From assembly GCF_008728515.1 (NCBI RefSeq), contig NC_044996.1:107967467-108031466 (forward strand): a DNA stretch of 64,000 nucleotides. Reading direction: 5' to 3'. Position numbers and translations under genes: made by a program. Of the stretch, positions 47,341 through 59,050 are shown in pieces; within the stretch, counting starts at the first letter, position 1; each line of letters begins with the position of its first letter. The notes under the pieces are model-generated. The model worked only from the letters and a program-made list of their open reading frames with translations. It did not search any database and was not told the origin of the DNA. The stretch is from Papio anubis (taxonomy: Eukaryota; Chordata; Mammalia; Primates; Cercopithecidae).

Positions 47341-49141
47341 TCACTTTTCAGATCAGCTAAAGGCCATAATTTTCTAAACTTATGAGTTTTGTATGGTATT
47401 ATGAAAATAAGAGTCTTGGAGCAACAGAACAGTCATCAAAATAAAAGAAAGATAAAACTAATAGTAGGAATATAGTTAGGTGCCTCTTCTAGAAATATAA
47501 GAGAAATAAGAATAACAATAAGGCAGAAGGAATCCTTAAGGTAGAAATGAGAAAAAAAAAAGAGAGAAGCCATTATGAAGACAATGCATCTGGACAGAAT
47601 TTGCTTCTTTTTGGTGGGTGGGAAGTAAGCCACACATAGGAGATAGCTCAAGAATCTTATGTTAGCCTTAGCCACCGTCCAGAAAGTCTTTTCCATGGAA
47701 TAGAAGGGAAGGGACACGGATGAGTTTTAACCCTATTAATAGTGGTATATAACTCAGGGCAGTTCAGTGATAGTAGGCAAAACAGTAAATATTCTGCAAA
47801 CGGGAAAGTATATCACTTGTAAGTGTGGTTGCATTACATCACACTTCTCAAAAGAGGAAAAATGGTCATTTACATATACCCTTGAATGGCCAATAAGTAT
47901 ATACTAACCTTCCTTTAACCTTACAAGCCTACATTAGGCTTTACTTTCTTCTTTTTTTTTTTTTTTTTTCTTTTATGAGTTACCAGAATGCACTATGGCA
48001 TTAGGTGCTTATTTTTAGTTTACCGATTAAATTTTAATAAGATTCTTCAGATAGCCGAACAATCAGTTAAAATAGTTAATTTTGCTGGACAAGATCAATG
48101 CATAATGGACACCATGTATAAGTAAAAAAGTAGAAGAATAAACAATGTGGCTTTGGTTATATTATCTTAGGCATAACACAGCACAGAATTTTAGCTCCAA
48201 ATGTAACAATCTGGTGTTTTAAAAGTGATCATATAAGAAGTTCAGGTATTTTAATTTTTAAATAAATAAGGTCAGATATACTAAATTACTTCAAGAGGTC
48301 AATATAGACAAATCAACCAGAGAGAAATAGGTTATCATATTTTTAACTCTCACATTGTCATACTGTACAAGCATGTCACCAAAAAAATGACATTGAGAAA
48401 TCATTGCAAATAGCATATGGGACAAATTTGATATGCCTCTGAGGCCTTAGAAGGACACAGTTATTTCTGTGACATGTAATACTGTTGCATCACTAGCTAC
48501 TAAATCATGTCACTGTAGAGAATGTTCAAGAATATCACATGAAAACTACCAAGAGAACCAAAATGTAATGACCTGACACAGATAATTAAAATATTAGCCT
48601 CAATTCTCAAGAATATATATTTTGCAGGATGAATTCTTAAATAAGATTTACCTGTTCAATAACGACTTTCTAAGTAAAGATCCATGACTATAAATATCAT
48701 TAAAAATTATTCAAAGGAAATTTGTCTCAACAAAAAATTAAATTGATAAAGCTACATAATAATAAGAATTACATCCCATAAAAGCATGAGTGTGGGTTTC
48801 TTTGTAAGATAAAATTAAAAGGCACCTGCAGAAGCACTTTTGCCTTTGCAAACCAGTATCTTTTCCTGCAGAAGTAGCCCAGACAAAATTACAAGGATGG
48901 ATTCCTGGGAGAAAGTGATGCTGTTGGGTTACACTAACTATGTAGGTAAAGAAAATCTAAAAATAATGTGGAATTCTAGGCTTGAATTATCCATTTCTTT
49001 TGCTTTTATACTCTTCAACTCAATCTAATTGAACTGGAGCACTATGAATTCTCAGACAGAAAGCAGAAGAGAAATGAAACGAGGGTCCTGGAAAGTCCAC
49101 GAACTAGAAAATGAGCCTAATCACATTTGATTAAAAATTAC
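47341..49141. other. Intronic sequence with no recognised repeat
   Basis: About 1.8 kb, AT-rich, with a poly-T run at 47952-47969. No exon or named repeat recognised. Confidence 0.5.
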
Positions 49142-49440
49142 CGCCGGCGCCGTGGCTCAAGCCGTAATCCTAGCATTTGAGGCCGTAGGACGGGCGGATC
49201 ACGGTAGTCAGGGTGATCGAGACTATCCTGGCTAACACGGGTGAAACCCCGGCCTCTACCAAAAAATACAAAAAACTAGCCGGGCTTAGGTGGCTGGCTT
49301 CTGCAGTCCCAGCTACTCGGGAGGCTGAGGTGGTGGAGAATGGCGAACTGGAGGCGGAGCTTGCAGGAGGCCGAGATCCGCCACTGCACTCCAGCCTGGG
49401 CGACAGAGCTGCAGACTCCGCCTCTAAAAAAAAAAAAAAA
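49142..49440 (+). mobile_element. AluY with dense single-base indels
   Basis: A young Alu by context (GGCTCAAGCC, complete poly-A, 10-bp flanking duplication AAAAATTACC), yet nearly every block has one-base insertions or losses, for example AGCATTTGAGGCCGTAGG and ATCACGGTAGTCAGGGTG. Few plain substitutions accompany them. Probably a sequencing error pattern; see findings. Confidence 0.85.
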
Positions 49441-49873
49441 AAAATTACCAATCCCCAAAGGGAGATTTATTTTGTAATGATGTCCTATTTTAGTTAATGC
49501 TGTCAGAAATCATGTATATCTTATTTGATGCTATTTCCTCATATGCATCAAAATTTATTGAATTAAAAAGATATTTTAATGAATTGAGCTCATATGTTAT
49601 TCCAGTTTGTATTCTTTGTTTTTATTCATACATTATAAGAATCTTCCTATAAACATGATTCTTAATAGTTGCATTATATTCATGTACCATAATTTAACCA
49701 TTCCCTAAATGTTTTACCATTTGGAAATAAACTTTGTTATATCCATACACTGGAAAATTATGCAGCCTTTAAGATTTGATTATATTTTTGTAATTGCAAA
49801 TAACATAGCTGTGTATATCTTAGTACACTGCTACATTATTTCCTTGGGGAAGAAGAGTGTGAAAACCTGTATC
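49441..49873. other. AT-rich intronic stretch between two Alus
   Basis: May hold a weak L1 fragment at about 49680-49800 (CACTGGAAAATTATGCAGCC). Nothing firm. Confidence 0.45.
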
Positions 49874-50184
49874 GGCCGGGCGCGGTGGCTCAAGCCTGTA
49901 ATCCCAGCACTTTGGGAGGCCGAGACGGGCGGATCACGAGGTCAGGAGATCAAGACCATCCTGGCTAACACGGTGAAACCCCGTCTCTACTAAAAAGACA
50001 AAAAAACTAGCCGGGCGAGGTGGTGGGCGCCTGTAGTCCCAGCTACTCGGGAGGCTGAGGCAGGAGAATGGCGTAAACCCGGGAGGCAGAGCTTGCAGTG
50101 AGCTGAGATCCGGCCACTGCACTCCAGCCTGGGCGACAGAGCGAGACTCCGCCTCAAAAAAACAAAAACAAAAAAAAAAAAAAA
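49874..50184 (+). mobile_element. AluY, Old World monkey type
   Basis: Clean young Alu with GGCTCAAGCC and GAGATCCGGCCACTG. Perfect 13-bp target duplication GAAAACCTGTATC at 49861-49873 and 50185-50197. It is a useful clean comparison for the noisy copy at 49142. Confidence 0.95.
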
Positions 50185-50197
50185 GAAAACCTGTATC

Positions 50198-52009
50198 AAG
50201 ACATCTGGAGACAGGGCTATCTTATTCTTTGGGGCAAGCATGTGTATACTACTGGGAAAATTAAACAGGGGGGTTATCAGCTCTTCACACATGTCAATCA
50301 ATTTAACCAGCTTGCCTCTTAATACTTAACTGAAATAAACTACAAAAATTGAAGCTTTCCTATAGTGAAGTGGAGATGGTATGGCAGTGAAAGAGTTAGA
50401 TCACAAAGGGTGAGTGTGGAATAACTGATTCCGACCAGGCAATATACAACAGACAAGTCCATTTTGTTCCTTAACCAAATGTGAGATATTTTTAGGAGGA
50501 TGTTTCCTCTCCTATAAAAGGCTTCCAGGTGAAATGTATGAAGACTAAGGGAAGCTTGAAAAGAAAGGGTCAAGATATAATCTGTGCATACTTTGTTTGT
50601 TCATTGCAGGGGTTACTATATGCATATGATCAATTGTTTTACCTCACAAATTATCTTATATAAAATTTCAGTTGTTATATATTTCTGGATATCACTTAAT
50701 TGTTGTCCTAGATTATCACCAAATCATGATAAACAAAAAAGGAAATACGTACACCAATTCAATAAATTAAACTTAATATTTCTGTATCAAATTCACTTTA
50801 TTTATTCACACTAGGTAGGCCTGTTCTGGAAAGAATTAAACATGATTTACATAAAATCATGTAATAAAAGAAGATAAAATAAAAGTTTAAAAATAAGCAT
50901 TTGAGAAAAACATGACAAAGGGAAAGATCAATAATAAGAGAGATAAGACAAAGACAGGATTCAGGTCTGTATACCAAAAAAAAAAAAAAGTTATAGAAGG
51001 TTCTGTAATTTTGATAAAGGAAGGGGTAAACCTCCTAGTAGTCAATAGCAAAAAATAATGTTACATGAGCTATGGTATCCCTAAGATAAAAATAAACCAG
51101 TTGCCCAGAAATTCTATTACTTATGATTTTGAGATTAGACAGAAAAATTATCCAGTGTCCTCAAAAGAAGAAATGTAATGAACCATGTCTTCAACATCCA
51201 TATAGTATATACAATAACACATTTAATGTCATAATTTCTTATAACTTCTTTCTTGTAAGTCAGCCAAGGGCAAGATAGCATAGAAGCAATGTACTCTATA
51301 TTTGTATAACATATTTAGAAATTGGCCCACTCAAATGGCTTCTTAAAACAACTTAGACACAATCAAAAGCATACCTAGTGGAATGACCATGCCAAAGGAA
51401 ACTCATTGCACCTGGGTGGTTCAGACCAACGTCTGATGGCCACTCTATAAACAAAACATAAAAGATCTGACTCACTCTACTGGCCCTTCTCCAAAAAAGA
51501 ATAGCAGTCCTGAGAGAACTGCTGATAAGCAACCCCATGGGCCAAGATAATTCTGATTATTTTTCCATTCTAAAGAATTAAGGGCAAGGTATTATAGTTC
51601 ATTTGAGGGTAGCCTTGGGTCCCTAAGAATTACTACTCTCCAGAAGCAGTTTGTGGAAATCCTGCCAAGTTGGTTTACAGAATCAGTGCAGCCCTGGGAT
51701 CAATCAGCCACAAGAAAACAGGATGCTTGTTATTATATGGTTATAGCTAAAATGTATCCCCAAAACCTTATACTGGAGTCTAACTGTCTGGAAACAATGT
51801 ACTAAAGGATCTGGTACTGGGTGGAGGGAACATTTTCTGGACTATTACCACTTTAGTACTCCATTTTCAGGTGGATTCAAATCTCTCTATAAATCCCTTC
51901 TTTCCCCTAGTTACATATCTTTTCATCAGAGTTGAGGTACAGGAACAGAGGTACGGAGGGAGTTCTGTCTGAAGATTTTTTTCTCTTGCTCCCCCAGCTC
52001 TGCATCAAG
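50198..52009. other. Intronic sequence with no recognised repeat
   Basis: About 1.8 kb, AT-rich. No exon or named repeat seen. Confidence 0.5.
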
Positions 52010-52200
52010 AACATTTATACCATTTTACTTGATCTGCTCATTAAAAACCCAGTGAGTCCAGAGAGGTGAATAATCATACCTGTTTTACAGATGAGGAAAC
52101 CAAGGCTTAGTGTGGTTACAGAGCTACTACTTACTATAACCTGTAGTACCACATTCCAGGTCTGATTCTTAATCTAATGCTGTCCTCACTAAAGTATTGA
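52010..52200 (+). repeat. MIR
   Basis: ATCATACCTGTTTTACAGATGAGGAAACC is a diagnostic MIR core, followed by GAGCTACTACTTACTATAACC. Confidence 0.85.
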
Positions 52201-52359
52201 ACCAAGAATGGAAAATTTTCAGCTCTCAGCTTAATTTCATATGTCCTACAGTAGATTTTCTAATATTAAAATGCCCATTTTTGCAACTTGCAAATATGAA
52301 TCAGAGGTTCTAAGAAAGGCTCTTAGAGTTCTGGCCCTTGCTTTTCCACTACAAGAAGA

Positions 52360-52760
52360 ATCTTAAAATTTGAGTCCAGCTAGTTCTCTGCAAATGCTGT
52401 CTACTTTCTCATTTCCATGCCTTTGTTCACCCATTCTCCTTCGTTTAAATATGATATTCCTTCCATTTTTATTTAAATCCTAAAACCATCGTTAATGACA
52501 GTATAATTCTTCTCCTCCTTAGAAATGTATCTTCACCAGCCCAGGAGGATGTAATCACTCTGTCCTCTGAATTTCTATGGCATTCAAATCTGTAGTACTC
52601 ACTTTTGTTTGCTCACCCATTTTCTGTGTGTATATTATTCTCCCCAGATTGCAAGCTCTTTGAGGGATGTGGCCATGACTTGGCCTATCTGCATTTGTTA
52701 TAGCATCCAACACTTAGCTGGCACAGAGAATACACTCAATAACTGATGAATAAGATACCA
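52360..52760 (+). repeat. L2 3' end
   Basis: CATGCCTTTGTTCACCC, TTGCAAGCTCTTTGAGGGATG and AGCTGGCACAGAGAATACACTC, ending TGATGAATA, follow the order of the L2 3' terminus. Confidence 0.75.
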
Positions 52761-53029
52761 AATCCCCTGGACTGTCTAAACAAACCAGTTGCCTACTTCA
52801 CTATCTTTATTGCATTGTAGATTTGAACAGTATTTTAATTTCCCATTTTCCTCTTTACTGCTCCTTTTCTACTTGATCTATAACACAAAACCAACATTGG
52901 GTTGAATACAGATTATTGTATGATATGGGTGAAGAATATTTTCTGTTCAAAAACTGAGGTATACTTAAGGCAGGCAATTTGGAAAATGCATAAATTTTAA
53001 TTGTTACTTCATAGTTCCTTATATAAATA

Positions 53030-53170
53030 TTTATCATTTATTTAATCAGTCCTCTACTGGTTTTAGTTTAGGATGGTTCTACTTCTTCATTATAAACAGC
53101 ACTAAAAATATACCTACCTATATGTTATACACATTTCTTACTATTTTCTGAGATTAACTTCCTTGGCCGA
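53030..53170 (-). mobile_element. Short L1 fragment (antisense)
   Basis: TTTATTTAATCAGTCCTCTAC and TTCATTATAAACAGCACTAAAAATAT resemble the antisense L1 3' region. Weak. Confidence 0.5.
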
Positions 53171-53259
53171 TAATTATTGCTGTTACTTGCAGTGGAACAC
53201 TTTTCTACTAATATATATATCAGGAATAGACAGATGAATAATAATTGAACTTTCTACTA

Positions 53260-53680
53260 TGGTAGAAAGAAGCAAATAAAAATGCAATAAACACATCTCA
53301 GATGCTATAAAAGCAGTAAGTAAAGGACACATTTTAGGAAGACTAGTCAGGTCAATTGCACCTAGAAAAGATAAGAAGTCTTCACAAACATGGTGACACT
53401 TGAGAGTCTTTAAAAAAAGAAGACTTGCCTGCCAGGAGCAAAAGGGAAAGAACACTCTACCTTGCCTCCTGTCCAAAACTGCCACCTCTAATCCCATGCT
53501 AAAAAAAAAACAAAAAACAAAAAATTGCAAAAAGACATTGTAATTCAATATACTTCCCATTCTTCCAACAAAAATTAATAAGGACTTACTACAGTCAACT
53601 ATTGTGCTAGGACTCAATGATTACCAAAATGACATAAAACCTGCCCTCGTGCTGCCGACAGACTAATGATTTTCAAGGAT
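53260..53680 (-). repeat. L2 (antisense), diverged
   Basis: AATAAGGACTTACTACAGTC, TTGTGCTAGGACTCAATGATTAC and CTGCCCTCGTGCTGCCGAC look like antisense L2 3' sequence. The 144-codon minus-strand frame at 53183-53617 falls here and is not a gene. Confidence 0.6.
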
Positions 53681-55560
53681 ACTTTAATGAACCAAGCAAT
53701 TACAACTCAATGGCTGTATAACTATCTCTCAGATATAGCACTGTATCTGGCCTAAAAGAAGTCTGATTCTCCAAGCCTTTCAAACTAAAACCTAATTTTG
53801 TTTCTTACGTACAAATTATCTCACTCCCAGAATAAAGAGAAGGGCATCATGTTGTCATTTGTGATCATTAAAAATCTCAGTGCAATTACAAACCTGGCAA
53901 AGATCCTAGGAGATCAAATCCGTCTATTGTGTAACTAACAGCTTCAAAGCCTCTGGAGACAATCAGAATCCAAGTACTTAAGAAAATTACCTCACTATCC
54001 ATTCACTTCCTTGGAAACTATTACTGAAATGTCTTGCTGCAGTTTTAGCTACCAAGGAAAGTCACTCAGGAAAGGCTGCTCCTACATATCAATTTAGTTA
54101 CTAGTTTGAGGAGAAAATTCTCTTTGGCTAACCATATTTCACCAAACTTCATATAAGCATTATAGGATTCTAATACCTCATGCTGCTAATTTTAAAACAG
54201 GCTTTCCCCCTGTACTTCTGATCACACAGATACAATAAAACATAAGAAAAGTCCTTTGAAAATATAACACCTTACCTCTGAAGCATTCGTCTACCTCAGA
54301 GATATGAGAGTAAGACAAAGGATAGTAATGTGGTCTGCTACAGAATCAACAGGATTTCAACTGGGTCCTCAGAAGAATAAAACAAACATCCATTAAATTA
54401 TAATCTTTCAGAATCGTCTGGAAAAAATATTGAATTCTGTGGGTGATATTCATGAATATCCATAAAATACATTCTTTGGCCTTACTCACCTTGCTATTCT
54501 GGTCTAAAATTGTTTTTCACATTTTCAGTGCTCACTCATGCAATTAAAGCCTCAGAGCAGCTTGGAGCACTGGATTTCAACCCAACTTACCCGAAGGAGA
54601 AAAAGGCTGCATACAGCTTGATCTGTAGTTACAGGTCACTAGAGTCAACAACAGCAAGATGGCTACCCACAGCTCTGTAATGAACCCAGAAGTCTCAAGC
54701 CTTCTTAAGGTTTCCCAGTCTGCGTACATTACTGAGTAAATGGAAACGTAGGGCAGATAACTGAAGGGAGTTTCTAAATTATGATACTGAACACTTGGAT
54801 TAATCTCAGGAAACAGTTCCACACTACATCTCTTTTACAATAACACACTGATAAGTCAATGCCAAATACCTAGTTTTAGAGAAAGATCAACAAAGCTACT
54901 TTGAACTCATTTGTATTCAATACTGAATAGCACCTATAGTACAGCTTATAATTTGCCCTAATGACATAAAGACCCCACATAATCTCTTACATGTGCATTA
55001 ACAAGAGGATAATGGGCCAAAAGTCAAAAGTCTTTCAAGTTGTATTTTGAGGATTTTATAATTCATACTCTGCTGAACATCTTAACCCCAATATTAGAGA
55101 AACTCATTATTTGCTATGCTACACTCTTAATTACTTGAGAATTTCTACAAGCCTCCTAATTTTGATATACATCTTTAAAGTGCTCATGTTAATAATCTCA
55201 TTTACTTTGGCTATCATATGAGGCAGAAACTACAAAATGAACTTTCTTTAATTACCTGGTCCACTATTCCCTACCGTCTTTCAACAAATGAGTTAAACGG
55301 AAGAAGTAGAAAACACCATTACAGGATTTATCCAAAAACAATTCATTTAAATAGCTTTATCTAACAAAGTATATCATGGACAGATTAATCTTTTATTTAA
55401 AATGACTTGAAATATATTGGCTGTGTATCAACATTAATGCAAGACGAAAAATATGCAAATATTTTTATTTAATCATCTTATTTCTGAGATAAACAAAACG
55501 TTCACACTTAGGTAATTTATTAGTGGTGAGTAATTTATGGTGAATTCCTAATTAATAGAT
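53681..55560. other. Intronic sequence with no recognised repeat; source-like copy at 54295-54341
   Basis: About 1.9 kb without a named transposon. The segment from CTCAGAGATATGAGAG to GGTCTGCTA (54295-54340) recurs at 56046-56130. Confidence 0.55.
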
Positions 55561-55564
55561 TCAA

Positions 55565-55655
55565 CTAGTATTTACTGAATACCTAACTTTGTGACGGGCA
55601 TTGTAGTAAGAACAGTAGAAATGAGCATTTGGCTCAAAAAAGTCCTAACTACATT
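55565..55655 (-). repeat. L2 fragment (antisense)
   Basis: AGTATTTACTGAATACCTAAC and GGGCATTGTAGTAAGAACAG resemble the antisense L2 tail. Short and weak. Confidence 0.5.
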
Positions 55656-56000
55656 AATAAAAAATTTCCAGACTCTGTGAAAAGCTAGTCAAATTTCAGT
55701 ATAACTGAGAGAGGTGGGATGACATAGGCTGCTCATAGCCTCCAAAGGTTTCTGATTATCTCCACAATGTCTCCCTCCCCGACTCCCTGTTATATGGAAA
55801 TCAAGAGACTGGGACATCACAAGCTTCTACCTTACCAAAAGTTACTGAAGGAACACATGGTCCTGGTTTCTAAGAGATTTTTCAGTAAAGCAGAGGATAT
55901 TTTTTGCCCTCAAGGAAATATTCCTGAAAACTTTCCATTTCTGGGTATGATGAGCTCAGAATGTATAAGATCCTCTCCCCCCTCAGTATGTATGTATGTG

Positions 56001-56002
<2 letters not shown>

Positions 56003-56043
<41 letters not shown>
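56003..56043 (+). repeat. (CA)n microsatellite
   Basis: About 17 uninterrupted CA units followed by TATATA, adjoining the duplicated segment at 56046. Confidence 0.95.
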
Positions 56044-56045
<2 letters not shown>

Positions 56046-56131
56046 CTCAGAGATATGAGAATAAGACAAAGGATAATAAAGAGATATGAGATATCAGAAT
56101 AAGACAAAGGATAGTAATGTGGTCTGCTATA
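56046..56131 (+). repeat. Duplicated segment shared with 54295-54341
   Basis: Two overlapping copies of a segment found once at 54295: the first reads CTCAGAGATATGAGAATAAG... and the second (56080-56131) includes CAGAATAAGACAAAGG and continues to GTGGTCTGCTATAAAA. It is bounded by a CA tract and an AT-rich palindromic tract. Confidence 0.93.
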
Positions 56132-56366
56132 AAATATATAAATATATAAAATAGAACACATCTATATATAATAGAATATATCTATATAGAAAACATATCT
56201 ATATATCTATATAGAGATATAGAGATATATTCTATTATACATATAGAATATATATAATAGAATATATCTATATATATCTATATAGAGATATAGAGATATA
56301 TTCTATTATATATATTCTATATGTATAATAGAATATATCTCTATATATCTATATATAGAGAGAGAG
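56132..56366. repeat. AT-rich palindromic tandem tract
   Basis: About 235 bp made of ATAGAATATATCT and its complement AGATATATTCTAT, alternating at least twice with TATAGAGATATAGAG between. The unit of roughly 110 bp is repeated with small changes. Capable of extensive self-pairing. Confidence 0.92.
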
Positions 56367-56379
56367 CAAATAACTATAA

Positions 56380-57389
56380 AACATGGATATAATACAAACA
56401 GAAATGAACTTAAGCTACAGGACAGTGAACAGAAACACACAGATTCAGATGAGGAACCCACAATTGCTATGAGGAATGGAGACTTAAATCTGGGCTAAGT
56501 GCAGCCCTTGTGGTGAACAACAGCTAGTGGAGAAGGGGGTACACATAGAAAAAAAAAATCCTCTCATTTTGGTTTTTGTCTTAGGAAATCAGAAAAGTTG
56601 GAAAATGCTGATGAGAACGGGGAATACTAGAAGGAAGAGATCCAGGGAGGGAATTCCTAAACTCTGTTCACGCACACTGAACCTTGAACCATGTTCCTGT
56701 GTAACAGATACAAAGCAAAAGAACAATTCCAAACTGAGACTAAAGCTGCCACCCTGAAGATACTGGTGAGTGAAGAGAAAAAGATACACACTGGTGGAGG
56801 TGGTGCACTCACTTGCAGGAGAGGAGATGGTGTTAGTCTAGGACTAGATACAAAGTATGCACAGCAGAAGTGTAAAAAAAAAAAAAAAAAAAGTCACTCA
56901 GGCCTAAAAAAACAAAACCAAAATCCCAGAAAACCATGAGCACTGATGACAAAGTGATGAAGAGTGGATTCTTAAGCTCTGTCTACTCACATTTCTGACT
57001 AAACACTGAACCATGCTTATACAGTCCAGACTTTCAGCAGCCCCAAAAACAAAAGATCTGAATGAAGATAAGAGCAGCTGCAAAAGAAACAGAGTTAGCT
57101 GTTCAAGCCCAGTCAACAAAACTAGATGCTAAAACAAAGGAACCAATACTTTTTAGGTGAAAAGGACATAATCCAGAATCTCCTCAATTTAACATTCATA
57201 ATATCTAAGATATAACTCAAAAGAACCCAGCATACAAAGAATCAAGAAAACAGAACACATTATAAACAGGAAAAAAAAAAAAATCAATCGAGTCCAACTC
57301 CATGATGAACCAGATGTTGGAAGTAACATAAGATTTTAAACTGGTTATCATCAATGAAATACAAATAGACATGTTTCTAATTCATGAAA
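56380..57389 (+). other. Probable old LINE-derived sequence, uncertain
   Basis: AGATATAACTCAAAAGAACCC and AGAATCTCCTCAATTTAAC near 57175-57220 resemble old L1/HAL1 sequence. The first part (56380-56900) is not recognised. Poly-A at 56873-56893. Confidence 0.45.
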
Positions 57390-59050
57390 AACTGACTTTC
57401 ATTTTCTGGTTCAGAATGTAAGGAGCTTGGAAGTTATCACTCTTATCCTCACAAGAAAAATGCTAAACAAAGTGAAAATCAACAACTCTTCCTAGATCCA
57501 TTAGAGATTGCAACTGCAGGGCAAACCACTGCCCCCAAAACTATAGAGACCGACAGGCAGATATAGAAAATCCAACTTTCTGAAGCAGAAGCCTAGGAGA
57601 AAACTCCAGAACCAGTATCAGGCTAAGAAAACATAAACTGTAGTTTGAGAATTAGAAACTCCAGGGCGGCCCAATCTGAGACCTATACCCACTTCTGTGA
57701 GTTTTAGCTCCAGGAGCCCTATCAGGTTCTTACAGTAAAGATCAAAGAAAAATTATCTTGGGCTTCAGGCAGGGAGAGTGAAAAAACAGCCATTTTATGA
57801 AGCACTCAAGAACATTCTCTTTCTTACCAAGGCCTGCCCTCAAGTGAAACAATAGTGGTTCCTGAGTATCCACGGATACCTAAATCCAGAGATACTCAAC
57901 TCCCTTATACACAATGGTGTCGTATTTACACATAACCTATGCACATCCTCCCATATACTTTAAATCATCTCTATATTGCTTATAATACCTCATACAATAT
58001 AAACGCTATGTAAATAGTTGCTATACTGCAATTCTTATTTGTGTTATTTTGTATTGTATTGTTATTTTGATACTCTTTATTGCTTTTTTTCCCAAATATT
58101 TTCCATCTATGGTTGGTTGAATCCACGCATGTGAAACTCATGGATACAGAGGGCCATCTGTATTACTAGAACATAACCAAGTGGGGATTTAGCAGACCCT
58201 AACTGACCTGGAAGAAGGAAATGCCCAATTCCTGTTCCCGTTTAGCCTTCCTAGTTCACCTAAGATGGGAAAAACAAAGCAAAACTGAGAAGCACTTGCG
58301 AAGGTCACAGTCTAGGGCACAGGCTCACTAAAAGATTGAGACCCAATCATAGGACCATAGAACATTTATCTCCCTACACCTTACTACATCAATAGGGATC
58401 CTGTATAATAACAGGGGGATACAACAGAAAGAATTGCATATCTCAAATCTTAAGAAAAAGTTGCTAGAGGAACTCAAATATAACAGGGAAGTAAAAAAAC
58501 AAAGACAGCAGAGGAAATTTTATTTCCTGACACTTACAGCTACAGAAAACACTAAACACAGCCTAATCCCTAACCAAATAAATATAAAACCTTACATTAA
58601 AGGTCTATTCACCTCGGTTCCTTTTACCCAGTACTCCAGCTTTTGACAAAAAAAACACAAAGCATACTAAAAGGTAAAAAGACACAGTTTGATGAGGCAG
58701 AACATCAGAACCAACCTCAATTATGACAGAGACCTCGGATTTATCAATTCATGAAAACCTCAGTAAAGAAATAGGAAGCCTCAGCAGAGAAATAAAGGCA
58801 ATAAAAAAGAAAATTTTAAAATACAAAATAATTTCTGAATTTGAAGAAATAATAAATGAAAATTTCCCAAACTTGATGAAAGACAGCAATTAATATATAC
58901 AAGATACGAAATGATTTCGAAGCAGAATAAATAGAGAAGTCCATTCTGAGGTAAATAATAAACCACTGTAAGTCAAAGAGCCTTGAAAGCAGCAAGAGAA
59001 AAATGATATATCACAGTCAAAACAACAATTCAGTTAATGCTTAACTTCTC
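57390..59050 (+). mobile_element. HAL1-like or L1M 5'/ORF1 region, decayed
   Basis: TGAGAAAAGCAG-like 5' blocks and an ORF1-type stretch (GAAAATTTCCCAAACTTGATG, AGCAGCAAGAGAAAAATGA, CTTCTCATCAGAAACTATGG) occur in the order expected of a half-L1 element, with a MER2-type transposon inserted at 57852. Many stops. HAL1 versus L1M is not resolved. Confidence 0.6.
57852..58162 (+). mobile_element. MER2-type (Tigger1-related) DNA transposon
   Basis: GGTTCCTGAGTATCCACGG at the left, GAGATACTCAACTCCCTTATAC, and GGTTGGTTGAATCCACGCATG...GAGGGCCATCTG at the right. It aligns by eye with the copy at 25255-25565. Confidence 0.85.

Noticed and set aside
53183..53617. 144-codon open frame on the minus strand
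   Set aside because: Lies in diverged L2-like sequence, has no domain and crosses an A-rich tract. Not a gene.
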